Of a stretch of 64,000 bases of DNA, positions 19,513 to 30,669 are shown in pieces (position 1 is the stretch's first letter; each line of letters begins with the position of its first letter). The notes beneath the pieces are model-generated. The model had not been told where the DNA came from. It saw only the letters and a program-made list of their open reading frames with translations, and made no database searches. The stretch comes from Phenylobacterium sp. J367 (lineage in GTDB: Bacteria > Pseudomonadota > Alphaproteobacteria > Caulobacterales > Caulobacteraceae). The DNA is taken from the NCBI RefSeq assembly GCF_024699985.1, contig NZ_JAJONA010000001.1, positions 4,532,501-4,596,500 of the forward strand. The letters run 5' to 3'. The translations under genes were made by a program, and so were the position numbers.

Positions 19513-20667
19513 CTAAAGCAGCGAGCCCTTACCCGAGGTGATCTCGGAATAGCGGTGCACGCGCACGCTCATGACGAGCCCGAAGCCGATCATCACCGTC
19601 AGCATGACGGTGCCGCCGTAGGACAGCATCGGCATCGGCACGCCCACCACCGGCGCCAGGCCCATGACCATCGCCCCGTTGATCAGGACGTAGAGGGTGA
19701 AGGTCGAGATCAGCCCCGCGGCCGCCAGCCGGCCGAAGTGGCTGTGGCTGATGTAGGCCGTCCTGAGCGCCATGAAGATCACGGCCGCATAGAGGATCAG
19801 CACCGAGATGCAGCCGACGAAGCCGAACTCCTCGGCGAGCGTGGCGAAGATGAAGTCGGTCTGCTTCTCCGGCAGGAAGTTGAGCTGGCTCTGCGAGCCC
19901 AGGCCGTAGCCCTTGCCCAGCAGGCCGCCGGAGCCCAGGGCGATCATCGACTGCAGGATGTGGTAGCCCGACCCGGAGGGGTCGCTCTCGGGGTCGAGGA
20001 AGGTCAGCACCCTCTGGCGCTGGTAGTCGTGCATCACGAAGATCACGAAGGGCGGCACGATGGCGATGAACGCGGCGATGGCGCCGGCGATGATCCGCCA
20101 GTCGAGGCCGGCCAGCACGACGATCGCCGCTCCGGTCAGCAGGATCAGCATGGCGGTGCCGAGGTCCGGCTGGTGGGCCACCAGCAGCACCGGCACGAAG
20201 ATCATCAGGGCCGGGATCGCCAGCCACCAGGAGAGCCTGGCCTGATCCGCCGAGACCGAGTGATAGAACCGCGCCAGGGCCATCACGATGCCGAGCTTCA
20301 TGATCTCGGACGGCTGGAAGCTGAACGACCCGATGGAGAGCCAGCGCTGGGCGCCCAGGCGGGTGTCGCCGAAAAGCTCCACGGCGACTAGCAGCACTAG
20401 GCCGAAGCCGTAGATCGGATACGACAGCGCGAACCAGACCCGGATGTCGATCATCGCCAGCGCGATCATCATCCCCAGGCAGATGCTGAAGCGGATCACG
20501 TGGTTGGCGGCCCAGGGCGTCCAGGAGGAGCCGGCCACCGAGAACAGCATCACGGCGCCCGCGCCCGCGATCAGGCACAGGAAGAGGACAAAGATCCAGT
20601 CGATCTCACTCAGCTTGACGATCAGCCGGTCGCGTTCGCCGGGGCGGGTGAGCGCCGAGACGGTCAT
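19513..20667 (-). CDS. rodA: Rod-shape peptidoglycan glycosyltransferase RodA (MrdB)
   Basis: A 384-residue SEDS-family glycosyltransferase with about ten membrane segments that polymerises lipid II during lateral-wall elongation, working with PBP2. Diagnostic stretches include FSFQPSEIMKLGIVMALARF, HQPDLGTAMLILLTGA, FLPEKQTDFIFATLAEEFGF and PMPMLSYGGTVMLT. ATG 20667 overlaps the mrdA stop (ATGA). It is the last gene of the mreB-mreC-mreD-mrdA-rodA operon. Frame intact. Confidence 0.96.
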   Translation of the reverse strand: MTVSALTRPGERDRLIVKLSEIDWIFVLFLCLIAGAGAVMLFSVAGSSWTPWAANHVIRFSICLGMMIALAMIDIRVWFALSYPIYGFGLVLLVAVELFGDTRLGAQRWLSIGSFSFQPSEIMKLGIVMALARFYHSVSADQARLSWWLAIPALMIFVPVLLVAHQPDLGTAMLILLTGAAIVVLAGLDWRIIAGAIAAFIAIVPPFVIFVMHDYQRQRVLTFLDPESDPSGSGYHILQSMIALGSGGLLGKGYGLGSQSQLNFLPEKQTDFIFATLAEEFGFVGCISVLILYAAVIFMALRTAYISHSHFGRLAAAGLISTFTLYVLINGAMVMGLAPVVGVPMPMLSYGGTVMLTVMIGFGLVMSVRVHRYSEITSGKGSLL

Positions 20668-22673
20668 GCGGGATCTCGCGCGGGAGGAGCGGCGGCGGGC
20701 GCGCCCGAAGCCGGGCGCGGGGGCGCCTCGGCTGTCGCCATCAGCGGCGCCTCCGGCACGATGTCGGCCTCGGGGTCGGGCGCGAGCTCGGGCATGGGCA
20801 GCGGCTTCTGGATGCGCGCCACGAGTTCGGGATCCTTCAAGAGGGCCACGCGCATGATCTCGCGGGCACGCGGCGCGGCGGCCGTAGAGCCGCCCATGCC
20901 GTGCTGGACGATGACCGCGAGCGCATAGCGGGGGCGCATCGAGCGGCGCGAAGGCCACGAACAGGCCGTGGTCGCGCAGCCGCCAGGGCCGCCCTTCCCG
21001 CGCGTCCCGCCGGCCTTGTAGCTGTAGACCTGCGCCGTACCTGTCTTGCCGGCCATCAGGATGTCGCCGAGGCCGAGCTGCGAGGCTCGGAAGCCGGTCC
21101 CGCCCGCCTCCGTCACCGCGGCCATGCCGTCGCGGACATAGTTCAGGTGGTCCTGCGGGAACGGCAGGTCCGGCGCGTCCGAGCCGCGCTTCATCTCCCT
21201 GCCGCCGACCGACTTGATCAGCCGCGGATTGAGCGCCTTCTTGCCGTTCGCGAGGCGGGCGGTCATCACCGCCAGCTGCAGGCAGTTGGCGGTCAACATA
21301 CCCTGGCCGATGCCGTAGCTGAGCGACTCGCCGGGATGCCACTTGGGATCCCTCGGACGGTTCTTCCGGACCCATTCGGTCGAGGGGACGATGCCCTTCT
21401 TCTGGCCGGGAATGCCGATGTCGAAGGTCTGGCCGAAGCCAAACTCACGGGCCACGGCGGCGATGCGGTCCGGGCCGATGCGATGCGCCACGCTGTAGAA
21501 ATAGACGTCGCAGGAGTTCTTGATCGCGTCCCGCATGTTCTGCGGACCGTGGCCTTCCTTCTTGTGACAGCGGAAGTAGCGGCCGCCGAACTGCATGCCG
21601 CCGCCGCATGACACCCGAAGCTCCGGATCGATCCCGGCTTCCAGAGCCGCGAGCGCGGTCATGGTCTTGAAGGTCGAGCCCGGCGGGTAGGTGCCGGACA
21701 GGCACTTGTCGAGCAGCGGATTGCGCTCGTAGTTGGCCAGCGCCCGGTACTGGGCGCCTTGCAGCCCGCGGACGAACAGGTTGGCGTCGAAGCTGGGCGC
21801 GGACAGCATGCACAGGATGTCGCCCGTGCGGCAGTCGATCATCACCGCACCGCCGCTCTCCTCGCCGAACACCTCGAGCGCGCGGTTCTGGATGTCCACG
21901 TCGAGGGTGAGCTGGATTTCCTGGCCCGGCACAGCGGGGATGTCGCCGTTCGGGTCGTGGCGCACCTCGCGGCCGTTGGCGTCGACTTCCACCTTGCGGG
22001 CGCCGGGCTTGCCCCGCAGGTCCAGGTCGAAGGCCTTCTCGACGCCCTGCTTGCCGATCCGGAAGCTCGGGTGGAGCATGATCGGGTCGGAGTTCGGGCC
22101 GGTCGGCTTGATGTCTTCCCTGTTCACCTTGGCGACGTAGCCGATCACGTGGGCGAAGGCGCCGCCGTGCGGATAGACCCTGACCTCGCCCATGTCGGCG
22201 GTGACGCCGGGCAGTTCAGGCGCGCGGACGTTGATCGCGCTGAACTGCTCCCAGCTCATGTCCTCCATGACCGAGACAGGCGCGCGCTTCGGGGCGTTCT
22301 TGATGTCGCGCACCAGCCGCTTCATGCGCGGCTCCTCGATGGGCACGAAGTTGGCGAGCGTCTTCAGGGTGTCTTCCGGCTTCTGGTCCTCGTCGCGGGC
22401 GACGAGCAGGCGGAAGTTCGGTCGGTTGGCCGCCAGGATCTCACCGTTGCGGTCGGTGATCAGGCCTCGAGGCGGGGTGACGAGCTTGAAATTGAACTGG
22501 TTGGACGCCGACAGCTTCTCGTACCGCTGGGTCTCCAGAAGCTGGAGGTAGGCCAGCCTGCCGCCGAGCGCGGTGATCCCAAGACCGGCGATGCCGCCCA
22601 GCAGGAAGGCCCGGCGGTGGAACACGCCCTGCCGCTCGTTGACATCCTCGAAGTAGATCGCGGGTTCGGCCAT
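20664..22673 (-). CDS. mrdA: Penicillin-binding protein 2 (two compensating indels)
   Basis: A class B transpeptidase for cell elongation, about 669 residues. A membrane anchor lies at about residues 22-45, then the pedestal domain. The transpeptidase domain has the catalytic serine in GSTFK (S333, K336), KNSCDVYFY near 385-393 and KTGT at 543-546. Shortly after KTGTAQ the frame is wrong for about 20 codons: one base is missing near 20987-20994 and one G is extra in the run 20930-20934, so total length stays in frame. The true protein there should read PWRLRDHGLFVAFAPLDAP. The C-terminus is a Pro/Ala-rich tail. The start overlaps the mreD region (TTAATG). Confidence 0.94.
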   Translation of the reverse strand: MAEPAIYFEDVNERQGVFHRRAFLLGGIAGLGITALGGRLAYLQLLETQRYEKLSASNQFNFKLVTPPRGLITDRNGEILAANRPNFRLLVARDEDQKPEDTLKTLANFVPIEEPRMKRLVRDIKNAPKRAPVSVMEDMSWEQFSAINVRAPELPGVTADMGEVRVYPHGGAFAHVIGYVAKVNREDIKPTGPNSDPIMLHPSFRIGKQGVEKAFDLDLRGKPGARKVEVDANGREVRHDPNGDIPAVPGQEIQLTLDVDIQNRALEVFGEESGGAVMIDCRTGDILCMLSAPSFDANLFVRGLQGAQYRALANYERNPLLDKCLSGTYPPGSTFKTMTALAALEAGIDPELRVSCGGGMQFGGRYFRCHKKEGHGPQNMRDAIKNSCDVYFYSVAHRIGPDRIAAVAREFGFGQTFDIGIPGQKKGIVPSTEWVRKNRPRDPKWHPGESLSYGIGQGMLTANCLQLAVMTARLANGKKALNPRLIKSVGGREMKRGSDAPDLPFPQDHLNYVRDGMAAVTEAGGTGFRASQLGLGDILMAGKTGTAQVYSYKAGGTRGKGGPGGCATTACSWPSRRSMRPRYALAVIVQHGMGGSTAAAPRAREIMRVALLKDPELVARIQKPLPMPELAPDPEADIVPEAPLMATAEAPPRPASGAPAAAPPARDPA

Positions 22674-22686
22674 TAACCGGCGCCCC

Positions 22687-23197
22687 CTACCGGAACCTGA
22701 CGTCGGCGTCTTCGAACATGTCGATGAGCCGATGTGCGAAGGGATAAAGGATGATTGTGGCGAGGTATTGCCACAGCATGGGGATCAGGCCGGGCGGATT
22801 CTTCACGTCCAGCATCACGAACAGATAGGCCGCCAGCATGGCCTGTGGCGACCACGAGCGCGTACCAGGCCCACAGGATCGTCCGGCTCTGGCCGGCCAT
22901 GATCGGCCGGGCCGCCAGCACCACGCCATAGGCGATCAGCAGGCACAGCGCCCACAGGCCCAGCGGCCCGCCCCAGTAGAGGTCGAGGAAGAAGCCCATC
23001 GCCAGCACGAGGAACGGCGCGATCATCGAGGGGCGGATCACCGCCCAGGCGAACACCACGGCCAGCGGGAAGATCGGTTCGGGCAGCCTGAGCCCCCAGA
23101 TCCGCAGCGGCACGCCGAACAGGATGGTCGCCGCCAGGACCTGCACCATCGGGATGCCCAGCCACCTCCAGGGTTCGAGCGACCGGGCCTGGCTCAT
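22687..23197 (-). CDS. mreD: Rod-shape determining membrane protein MreD (one indel)
   Basis: An integral membrane protein of about 170 residues with five to six helices, part of the MreBCD elongasome. ATG 23197 overlaps the mreC stop (ATGA). Typical content is FPLAVVFAWAVIRPSMIAPF and LDLYWGGPLGLWAL. The last 52 residues (QAMLAAYLFVMLDVKNPPGL onward to DADVRFR) lie in another frame; one extra base at about 22840-22850 accounts for it. The stop lies 13 bp before the mrdA start. Confidence 0.88.
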
Positions 23198-24326
23198 GGC
23201 GTGGCGGCCTTCGGCGCCGGCGTCGCCGCAGCCTTCGCAGCCGGCGTGGCCGCCTTGGGCGGCGGCGTGGCGGCGGCCTTGGGCGCGGGCGTGGCGGCGG
23301 CGGGCGCCGCAGGCCCAGCCGCCGGGGCTGGGGCGCGGTTCAGCGGCGCGGGCGCGGCGCCGGTGACTGCCGGGGTCGTCGCGCCCGTGGGGGCGGCGTC
23401 GCCGGAACTGGAGGCGGCAGGGTCGGCGCGCCGGGCGTCGGCGGCGGGACACTCGTCCTGTCGAGGTCCTTGTAGTTCACCAGTTGGGTGAAATCCTCGA
23501 AGAGCAGGATGCGCACGAAGTCGATGGCGGACTTGTCCGAGGCCAGCACCACCCGCCACTGGCCGTCCAGGCCCTTCACCGCCGTGCCGACCGGCAGGCC
23601 GCGCGGCAGCACGCCGCCGTCGCCCGAGGTCAGGATGCGGTCGCCCTGCTTCACCGGATCGATGCCGCGCAGGTAGTCGAGTTTGGGGTTCGGTCCGCCG
23701 TCGCCCGTCAGAATGGCCCGCGCGTTGGTCCGGTCGATCATCACCGGCGTCCGCGACGCGATGTCGGTGAGCAGCAGCACGCGGCTCGCCCCATCCGTCA
23801 CCCCGATCACCCGGCCCACCAGGCCGTGCTCGCTCATCACCGGATTGCCGCTCTCGACGCCCTTCTCGCGGCCGGCATTGGCCAGGCGGGTGTTGGCGTA
23901 GGGGCCGCGGCTGTCGGTCACGATGCGGGCCGCCACCATCGGGATCGGCGGATCGGTCTTGAGGCCCAGCAGGACGCGGTAGCGTTCGTTGGTGTCGCGC
24001 AGCGCGATGGCCACGTCGCGCCACTGGCGCATCTCGCGCAGCTCGCCCTTCAGCCGGCGGTTCTCGGAGACCGCGAAGAAGTAGCCGCGGATCGTCTCGA
24101 CGCCGGCGCCGGTCCAGCGGCCGGGCGCGGACAGCACCTCGCCCACGGGGGTCAGGACGCGGTCAGACACGCTGCGGCTCGCGCCGTAGGCCTCGGCCTG
24201 GAAGGTCTCGCGACGGTCCGACATGAGGACCGCCGTGGCCGCGACGCCGGCCACGATCACGGCCACGGCCGCGGTCCAGGCCAGCGGGACCTTCAGTTCA
24301 CCAAGCGGACTGTCCCGTAAGGACAC
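23194..24326 (-). CDS. mreC: Rod-shape determining protein MreC (one indel in C-terminal tail)
   Basis: A bitopic periplasmic scaffold protein of about 377 residues. A membrane anchor lies near residues 14-36, then a coiled-coil (ENRRLKGELREMRQWRDV) and the double beta-barrel MreC core (ARIVTDSRGPYANTRLANAG, GLVGRVIGVTDGASRVLLLTD). The start is GTG 24326 with GAGG six bases upstream. The Pro/Ala-rich tail changes frame around 23389-23450, most simply by a missing G in the five-G run 23389-23393. The resulting tail contains imperfect ATPAPKAA-type repeats and stops at 23194, overlapping the mreD start. Confidence 0.9.
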
Positions 24327-24387
24327 CTAAAGCCTCGTCTGCGCGCGCCCCCCGGCCGCCCATTCGCGTCCGGTCAGATTACCGGTC

Positions 24388-25678
<1,291 letters not shown>

Positions 25679-26463
25679 CTACTCCACCGCGAGGATGACA
25701 TGCGGCGCCTTCACGAGCGCGGTCGCCGCCGCCCCGGGCGCGAGGCCGAGCGCCTCGGCGCTCTCCAGTGTCACGGTGGCGACGAGGGTCTTGCCGGCCC
25801 CGATGTCGAGCGCGATCTCGCTGTTCACGGCGCCGTCTTCGCGGCGGACCACGACGCCCGCGATCTGGTTGCGGGCCGAGGTGCGCAGGCCCTCCCCCGC
25901 GCCAGCACCACGAAGCTGGCCTTGATCAGGGCGATCGCCGGCTGGCCGGCGGCAAGGCCCAGTTCCTCGACGCTTCGCCGGGTAAGGCTCGCCACGATCG
26001 CCACGCCCTCGCCGATGTCCAGCGTCACCTCGGCGCTGACGGCGCCCCCGGTGATGTGACTGATCCGGCCCCGAAGGGCGTTGCGCGCGCTGGTCCGCAT
26101 GCCGAGGCTCCAGAAGAGGTCGCCGACCGGTTCGGCGGCCACGTGGCTTTCGAGCTTGGCGAGCGCGGCGTCGATCTCGGCCCGCACGCGGCCGAAGGCG
26201 GCGACCACCGCATGGCCCTTCGGCGTCAGCGACGCAGCTCCGCCCTGCCGGCCCCCGGGCGCCGCGGCGATCAGCGGGGCCTCGAAGAGGTTGTTGAGCG
26301 CCTGCACCGCATCCCAGGCCGTCTTGTAGCTGAGGTCCAGCTTCCGCGCCGCGGCGCTGATCGATCCGAGTTCGGCCACCGCCTCCAGCAGGGCCACGCG
26401 TTCCAGCCCGACGCGGGCGCCGCCGCGTCGGAAGGTCAGGCTGGCGCGGAGGTCTTCGGTCAT
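25679..26463 (-). CDS. modE: ModE-type molybdate regulator, HTH plus two TOBE domains (one indel)
   Basis: A regulator of about 261 residues. The N-terminal winged helix (VALLEAVAELGSISAAARKL, then SYKTAWDAVQALNNLF) is the ModE/LysR-type HTH. Two tandem TOBE (mop) modules follow (SARNALRGRISHITGGAVSA and SARNQIAGVVVRREDGAVNS), which bind molybdate. One G is missing in the run at 25894-25898, which shifts the second TOBE out of frame. Divergent from modA with a palindrome between them, consistent with ModE repressing molybdate uptake. Confidence 0.88.
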
Positions 26464-26487
26464 GTGGTTTCCAGGGCGGCGTCGAGG

Positions 26488-26512
26488 CGTTATGTAGTCT
26501 TACCACATATCG
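26488..26512. promoter_or_regulatory. Candidate ModE operator between modE and modA
   Basis: An imperfect inverted repeat, CGTTATGTAG and CCACATATCG, with a five-base spacer (TCTTA), 8 of 10 positions matching. It sits in the 58-bp divergent gap between the modE-type gene and modA. The outer CGTTAT / ATATCG resembles the ends of known molybdate boxes (CGTTATAT-type). The match is partial, so it is inferred. Confidence 0.5.
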
Positions 26513-26521
26513 GAGAGGGGC

Positions 26522-27262
26522 ATGCTCAGGGGACTGCTGGCGCTGGCCGCCTCTCTGCTGGCGCCCGCCACGGCCGGCGCCGCCGAGGCGTCCGTGGCCG
26601 TGGCCGCGAATTTCGCCGAGCCGGCCCGCATCATCGCCGAGCGGTTCAGGGCCCGCACCGGTCACACGGCGACGCTGAGCTTCGGCTCGTCGGGCCAGTT
26701 CTACGCCCAGATCGCCAACGGGGCGCCCTTCCAGGTCTTCCTGTCCGCCGACGCGGAACGGCCGCAGAGGGCGGAGGCCGCGGGCCTGACGGTTCCCGGC
26801 ACGCGCTTCACCTACGCCACCGGCCGCCTGGTGCTCTACAGCCGCGACGGCGGGCGGGTCGACGGACGGGGCGAGGTGCTCCGGAAGGGCGGCTTCGAGA
26901 AGCTGGCCATCGCCGACCCGAAGACCGCCCCGTACGGCGTCGCGGCGGTGGAGACGCTGCGCAAGCTCGGCCTCTACGACAGGCTCGCGCCGAAGATCGT
27001 CCAGGGCGCCTCGATCACCCAGGCGTGGCAGTTCACCCAGACCGGAGCGGCCGAGGTCGGCTTCGTGGCGCTCTCACAGGCGGTCGCCGGGACGGGCGGC
27101 TCGCGCTGGCTGGTCCCGGCCAGCCTCCACACGCCGATCGACCAGCAGGCCGTGCTGCTCAGGACCGGCCGAAGCAATCCGGCCGCCGTCGCCTTCCTGC
27201 AGTTCCTGAAAAGCCCGGAGGCCAAGGCCGTGATCCGCCGGTACGGCTACCAGGTCCGCTGA
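26522..27262 (+). CDS. modA: Molybdate ABC transporter substrate-binding protein
   Basis: A 246-residue periplasmic molybdate-binding protein. It has a signal peptide (to AGAAEA), then VAVAANFAEPARIIAERF, SFGSSGQFYAQIANGAPF and DVFLSADAE-like FQVFLSADAERP, all typical of ModA. ATG 26522 is followed 3 bp after the stop by modB. Its expression is probably controlled by the palindrome immediately upstream. Confidence 0.93.
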   Translation: MLRGLLALAASLLAPATAGAAEASVAVAANFAEPARIIAERFRARTGHTATLSFGSSGQFYAQIANGAPFQVFLSADAERPQRAEAAGLTVPGTRFTYATGRLVLYSRDGGRVDGRGEVLRKGGFEKLAIADPKTAPYGVAAVETLRKLGLYDRLAPKIVQGASITQAWQFTQTGAAEVGFVALSQAVAGTGGSRWLVPASLHTPIDQQAVLLRTGRSNPAAVAFLQFLKSPEAKAVIRRYGYQVR

Positions 27263-27265
27263 CGC

Positions 27266-27940
27266 ATGGCCGAGGTGATCTGGACCACCGCCCGCCTGGC
27301 CGGCCTCACGACGGTCCTGCTCCTCGTGCTGGCGACGCCGATCGCCTGGTGGCTGGCCCGGGGACAGGGGGTCGCGCGGGAGATCGTCGGCGCGGTCGTC
27401 GGCCTGCCGATCCTGCTGCCGCCGACGGTGCTGGGCTTCTACCTGCTGCTCGCGCTTGGCCCCGACAGCCTGCTGATGGCGCCGCTGCAGGCGCTGGGCG
27501 TCCGCACCCTGGCCTTCACCTTCACCGGCCTCGTCATCGGCTCGCTGGTCTATTCCCTGCCCTTCGCGGTCCAGCCGCTGCGCAACGCCTTCCTGGCCGT
27601 GGGACGCCACAACCTCGACGCCGCCGCCACCCTGGGCGCCCATCCCCTGACCGTCTTCGGCCGCATCGCCCTGCCGCTGGCCGCGCCCGGCTACTTCGTC
27701 GCCGCCATCCTGACCTTCGCCCACACGGTGGGGGAGTTCGGGGTGGTGCTGATGATCGGCGGCGGCATCCCGGGGAAAACTGAGGTGCTCTCCATCGAGA
27801 TCTACCGGCTGGTGGAGGCCCTCGAATGGCGCGACGCCCATGTGCTGGCCGGCCTGCTGGTCGCCTTCGGCTTCGCGGTCATGCTGGCGCTCCTGATGCT
27901 CGAGCGACGTGTCGCGCGGACGGCGACGGAAGACCTCTAG
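27266..27940 (+). CDS. modB: Molybdate ABC transporter permease
   Basis: A 224-residue permease with five to six helices. [15 protein letters not shown] and [20 protein letters not shown] (the EAA loop that contacts the ATPase) followed by [16 protein letters not shown] match ModB. No modC ATPase follows: the next gene is convergent and is a second substrate-binding protein. Its TAG stop shares the palindromic CTAG 27937-27940 with that gene. Confidence 0.93.
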   Translation: MAEVIWTTARLAGLTTVLLLVLATPIAWWLARGQGVAREIVGAVVGLPILLPPTVLGFYLLLALGPDSLLMAPLQALGVRTLAFTFTGLVIGSLVYSLPFAVQPLRNAFLAVGRHNLDAAATLGAHPLTVFGRIALPLAAPGYFVAAILTFAHTVGEFGVVLMIGGGIPGKTEVLSIEIYRLVEALEWRDAHVLAGLLVAFGFAVMLALLMLERRVARTATEDL

Positions 27941-28716
27941 CGCCCCCCAGGCAGCCTGAAGCCGTGGGTCTTGAGGATCGCCCGGGCCTCGGGATCGCGC
28001 AGAAACCGGTAGAACATCTCCGCCCCGGCGCTCGCGCCCTTCAGCACCACCGCGCGCTGGCGCATGGGTTTGTGCGCAGTCTCCGGGACCAGGACGTAGG
28101 TCCCGGCCCCCTGCACCTTCGGGACGACCGCGATACTGAGCGGCAGCAGCGCCGCCTGGACGCCCCCGGAGGTGACGACCTGGGCCATCTGGGTCGATGT
28201 CTCGACGAGGGCGACCTTCGGCTGCAGGGGCATCCACACCTTCGCCTGGGTCAGGGCGTCGCGGGAGGCGCGGCCATAGGGACCATTGGTGGTGAAGAGC
28301 GCGAGCTTCTGCAGCCGGCCGTCCTCCGCCGCCGCGGCGAGGTCGCGCAGGCGGGCGTCCAGGCGGACCTTCGAGGCCTTGGGCACGAACAGGCAAAGCC
28401 GTCCGATCCCGTAGAGCGCACCCGAATTGGCGGTGAGCCCGGCCTTTTGGAGCTGGTCCACATAGGCCTCGTCCGAGGCCATGAACACTTCGAACCGTGT
28501 CTCGCCGCCCTGGATCTGCCGGGCGAACCCGGCGCTGGGCCCGTAGAGCACCCGCACGGTCTTGCCGGTGCGTTTCTGGTAGGCGGCGATCACCAGGGGC
28601 AAGGCGTCGGCGAGGTCGGAGGCCGCGGCGATAACCGGCGCCGGCTGCGCCAGGACCGCCCGCGGCGCGAGGGCCGCAGCCACAGCCATCTGCAGGGTGG
28701 CGCGCCGGGAGGTCAT
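27937..28716 (-). CDS. Second ModA-like periplasmic substrate-binding protein
   Basis: A 259-residue exported protein (signal peptide to AVLAQP) of the ModA/extracellular-binding family: [40 protein letters not shown] and [12 protein letters not shown]. It is clearly paralogous in design to modA but diverged, and may bind molybdate, tungstate or another oxyanion. It is transcribed alone, convergent with modB, and the two stops share CTAG. Confidence 0.85.
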   Translation of the reverse strand: MTSRRATLQMAVAAALAPRAVLAQPAPVIAAASDLADALPLVIAAYQKRTGKTVRVLYGPSAGFARQIQGGETRFEVFMASDEAYVDQLQKAGLTANSGALYGIGRLCLFVPKASKVRLDARLRDLAAAAEDGRLQKLALFTTNGPYGRASRDALTQAKVWMPLQPKVALVETSTQMAQVVTSGGVQAALLPLSIAVVPKVQGAGTYVLVPETAHKPMRQRAVVLKGASAGAEMFYRFLRDPEARAILKTHGFRLPGGR

Positions 28717-28791
28717 CGATCCTCTAGTAGAGCTTGGAATAGGGCGAAGCCAAGGCGTCTCAGATTCCGGCCAGGACCTCCGTGACCGCGG

Positions 28792-29749
28792 TCACCTGGC
28801 CGCCGGATCCTTCGCCCCGCCGCCCACGGCGAACACCCTGCCGCCGATCGCGACGCCGGCCAGGCCGTGGCGCGGAGTGCGCATCGCCGGCCCCGCGGCC
28901 CACTGGTCCGTCGCCGGATCATAGACCCAGCAGTCGGGGATCACGCCCGGACCGCCCTCGCCGCCGAACACATAGAGCTTGCCGCCCGCCGCGGCGCCCG
29001 CCAGCCCGCCCGCGGCGCGGGGCATGGGGCGCAGGGTCTCCCAGCGGTCGGTCTTCGGATCATAGCGGTCGAGCCGCGCGGAGTTGCCCTCCCCCACGCG
29101 ACGGCCGCCGGCCAGGTAGAAGACACCGTCCAGGACCGCGCCGGTCGCGCTGTTGCGGGCCAGCGGGCAAGGCGCGGCGATCGACCACCGCTGCGCCCGC
29201 GCGTCGAACACCTGGTGCAGGGCGATGTCGCCCTGGTCGTTCCAGGCGCGGTTGGAGGCGCCCTTCGGCGCCCGGCCGCTGGCGATGTGGATGCGGTCGC
29301 CCAGCGTCACCGCCACGGTCTCGCACTGGAGCTGCGGCATGGGCGGCGCGGGGGGTCCAGGCCTTGCCGTCGAAGGCGAGGGTGTCGGGGATCGCCACCC
29401 AGCCGCCCTCTTCCGTCACCTGGAAGCCTCCGAAGGCGTAGAGCCGGTCGCGGGCGGCGGCCAGAACCGGATGGTGGCGCGCGAACGGCAGCCGCGGCCC
29501 CTCCGTCCAGCGGTCCGTCGTGGGATTGTAGAGGCCGAGACGGTCCTGCGGGTTGATCCCGGCGCGGAGGCCCTGAAGCCCCGGCGACATGCCGCCGGCG
29601 ATCGCCACCTGGCCGCGGAAGGCCGCGCCATAGACCTCCTGCACGGTCCAGGGGATGTCGGCGCAGGGGCTCCACCGGGCGGCGGCGCCCGCCGCGGCGG
29701 GCACAGCGCCGGCGAGGCCGGCGGCGAGGACGGTTCGGCGATCGATCAT
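28792..29749 (-). CDS. Exported Kelch-repeat beta-propeller protein (one indel)
   Basis: A protein of about 318 residues with an MIDRRTVLAAGLAG start, a twin-arginine-like signal, then six or so Kelch blades (for example LGLYNPTTDRWTEGPRLPF, FYLAGG, RYDPKTDRWETLRPMP, LYVFGGEGG, VYDPATDQWAAGPAM). One extra G in the six-G run at 29350-29355 breaks the frame between AWTP and APPMPQLQC. Kelch propellers bind proteins or act as sialate mutarotase-like enzymes; no specific function can be named. It lies 17 bp after the EamA gene, likely the same operon. Confidence 0.84.
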
Positions 29750-29766
29750 CCGGCCAATCTGGCGCC

Positions 29767-30669
29767 TCAGCCGAGCGTCGTCATCAGCACACCCAGCGTC
29801 GTCAGCAGGCCGCCGACCCACTGGCGCGCGCTCGGCCGCTCGCGGAACAGGCGATGGCCGACGGCGGCGGCGATCGGCGTCTCGATCAGGCCGACGGCGC
29901 GCACCGGCCCGGCCGGCGACAAGGCGAGCGCCGCGAACCAGCAGGCTGAGGCCAGAGATCCGAAAAAGCCCGCCGCCAGCGAGGAGCGCCAGGAGGTGGC
30001 GACGGCCCGCAGCGCCTCGGGCCGGGTCGCCGCGAGCAGGCCGGTCAGCACCGCCGACTGCATGACCTGAGCGACCACCAGGGCCGCGGTGGCCGAAAAG
30101 ATCGGGTGGGCCGGATCCAGCGCCAGGCCCGCCTGCCGGTAGCCGTTGAAAGCGACCGCGAAGCCTGCGCCGGCGGCTAGGCCGAGCAGACCGCCGGCCA
30201 GGCCGTGCTCCATCTGGTCGCGCCTGGGCCACGACAGCACGCCCAGGCCCACGGTCGCCAGCGCGATCCCGCTCCAGGCGTGGGCCGCGAGGTCGTCGCC
30301 CAGCGCCACCCAGCCGAGCAAGGCGCCAAGCGGCAGGGCCGACTGCTGCAGCACGCTCGCCACCGCGAAGCCGGACCGTCGCATGGCCATCAACAGGAAG
30401 CCGGTGGCCGCGACCTGGGCGATGGCGCCGACCATCGCGCCCAGCCAGAATCGCAGCGACGGATCGGGCTTGGCGTCGCGCGTCAGCAGCGCCACGACGG
30501 TGAAGATCAGGATCGAGAACGGAAGGCCGAACAGGAAGCGGACCAGCGTCGCGCCCCACGGGCCGGCGTCGCCCACCAGCCCGCGCTGCATGGCGTTGCG
30601 CGCCACCTGCAGCGGCGCGGCCACGGCGGCCAGGAAAACCCAGAGCATGGCAATAGAATCCCACGTCAT
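29767..30669 (-). CDS. EamA/DMT family transporter
   Basis: A 300-residue ten-helix drug/metabolite transporter with two EamA halves (LVRFLFGLPFSILIFTVVAL; LSPAGPVRAVGLIETPIAAA and QWVGGLLTTLGVLMTTLG). The substrate is unknown. ATG 30669 sits inside the edge of an intergenic palindromic repeat whose GGGGAGGG then serves as ribosome site; ATG 30648 (MLWVFLAAV) is an alternative without that oddity. The Kelch gene follows on the same strand. Confidence 0.82.
   Translation of the reverse strand: MTWDSIAMLWVFLAAVAAPLQVARNAMQRGLVGDAGPWGATLVRFLFGLPFSILIFTVVALLTRDAKPDPSLRFWLGAMVGAIAQVAATGFLLMAMRRSGFAVASVLQQSALPLGALLGWVALGDDLAAHAWSGIALATVGLGVLSWPRRDQMEHGLAGGLLGLAAGAGFAVAFNGYRQAGLALDPAHPIFSATAALVVAQVMQSAVLTGLLAATRPEALRAVATSWRSSLAAGFFGSLASACWFAALALSPAGPVRAVGLIETPIAAAVGHRLFRERPSARQWVGGLLTTLGVLMTTLG

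Noticed and set aside
20930-20994. Programmed frameshifting in mrdA
   Set aside because: No slippery heptamer or conserved signal; the pattern matches homopolymer errors seen throughout the window.
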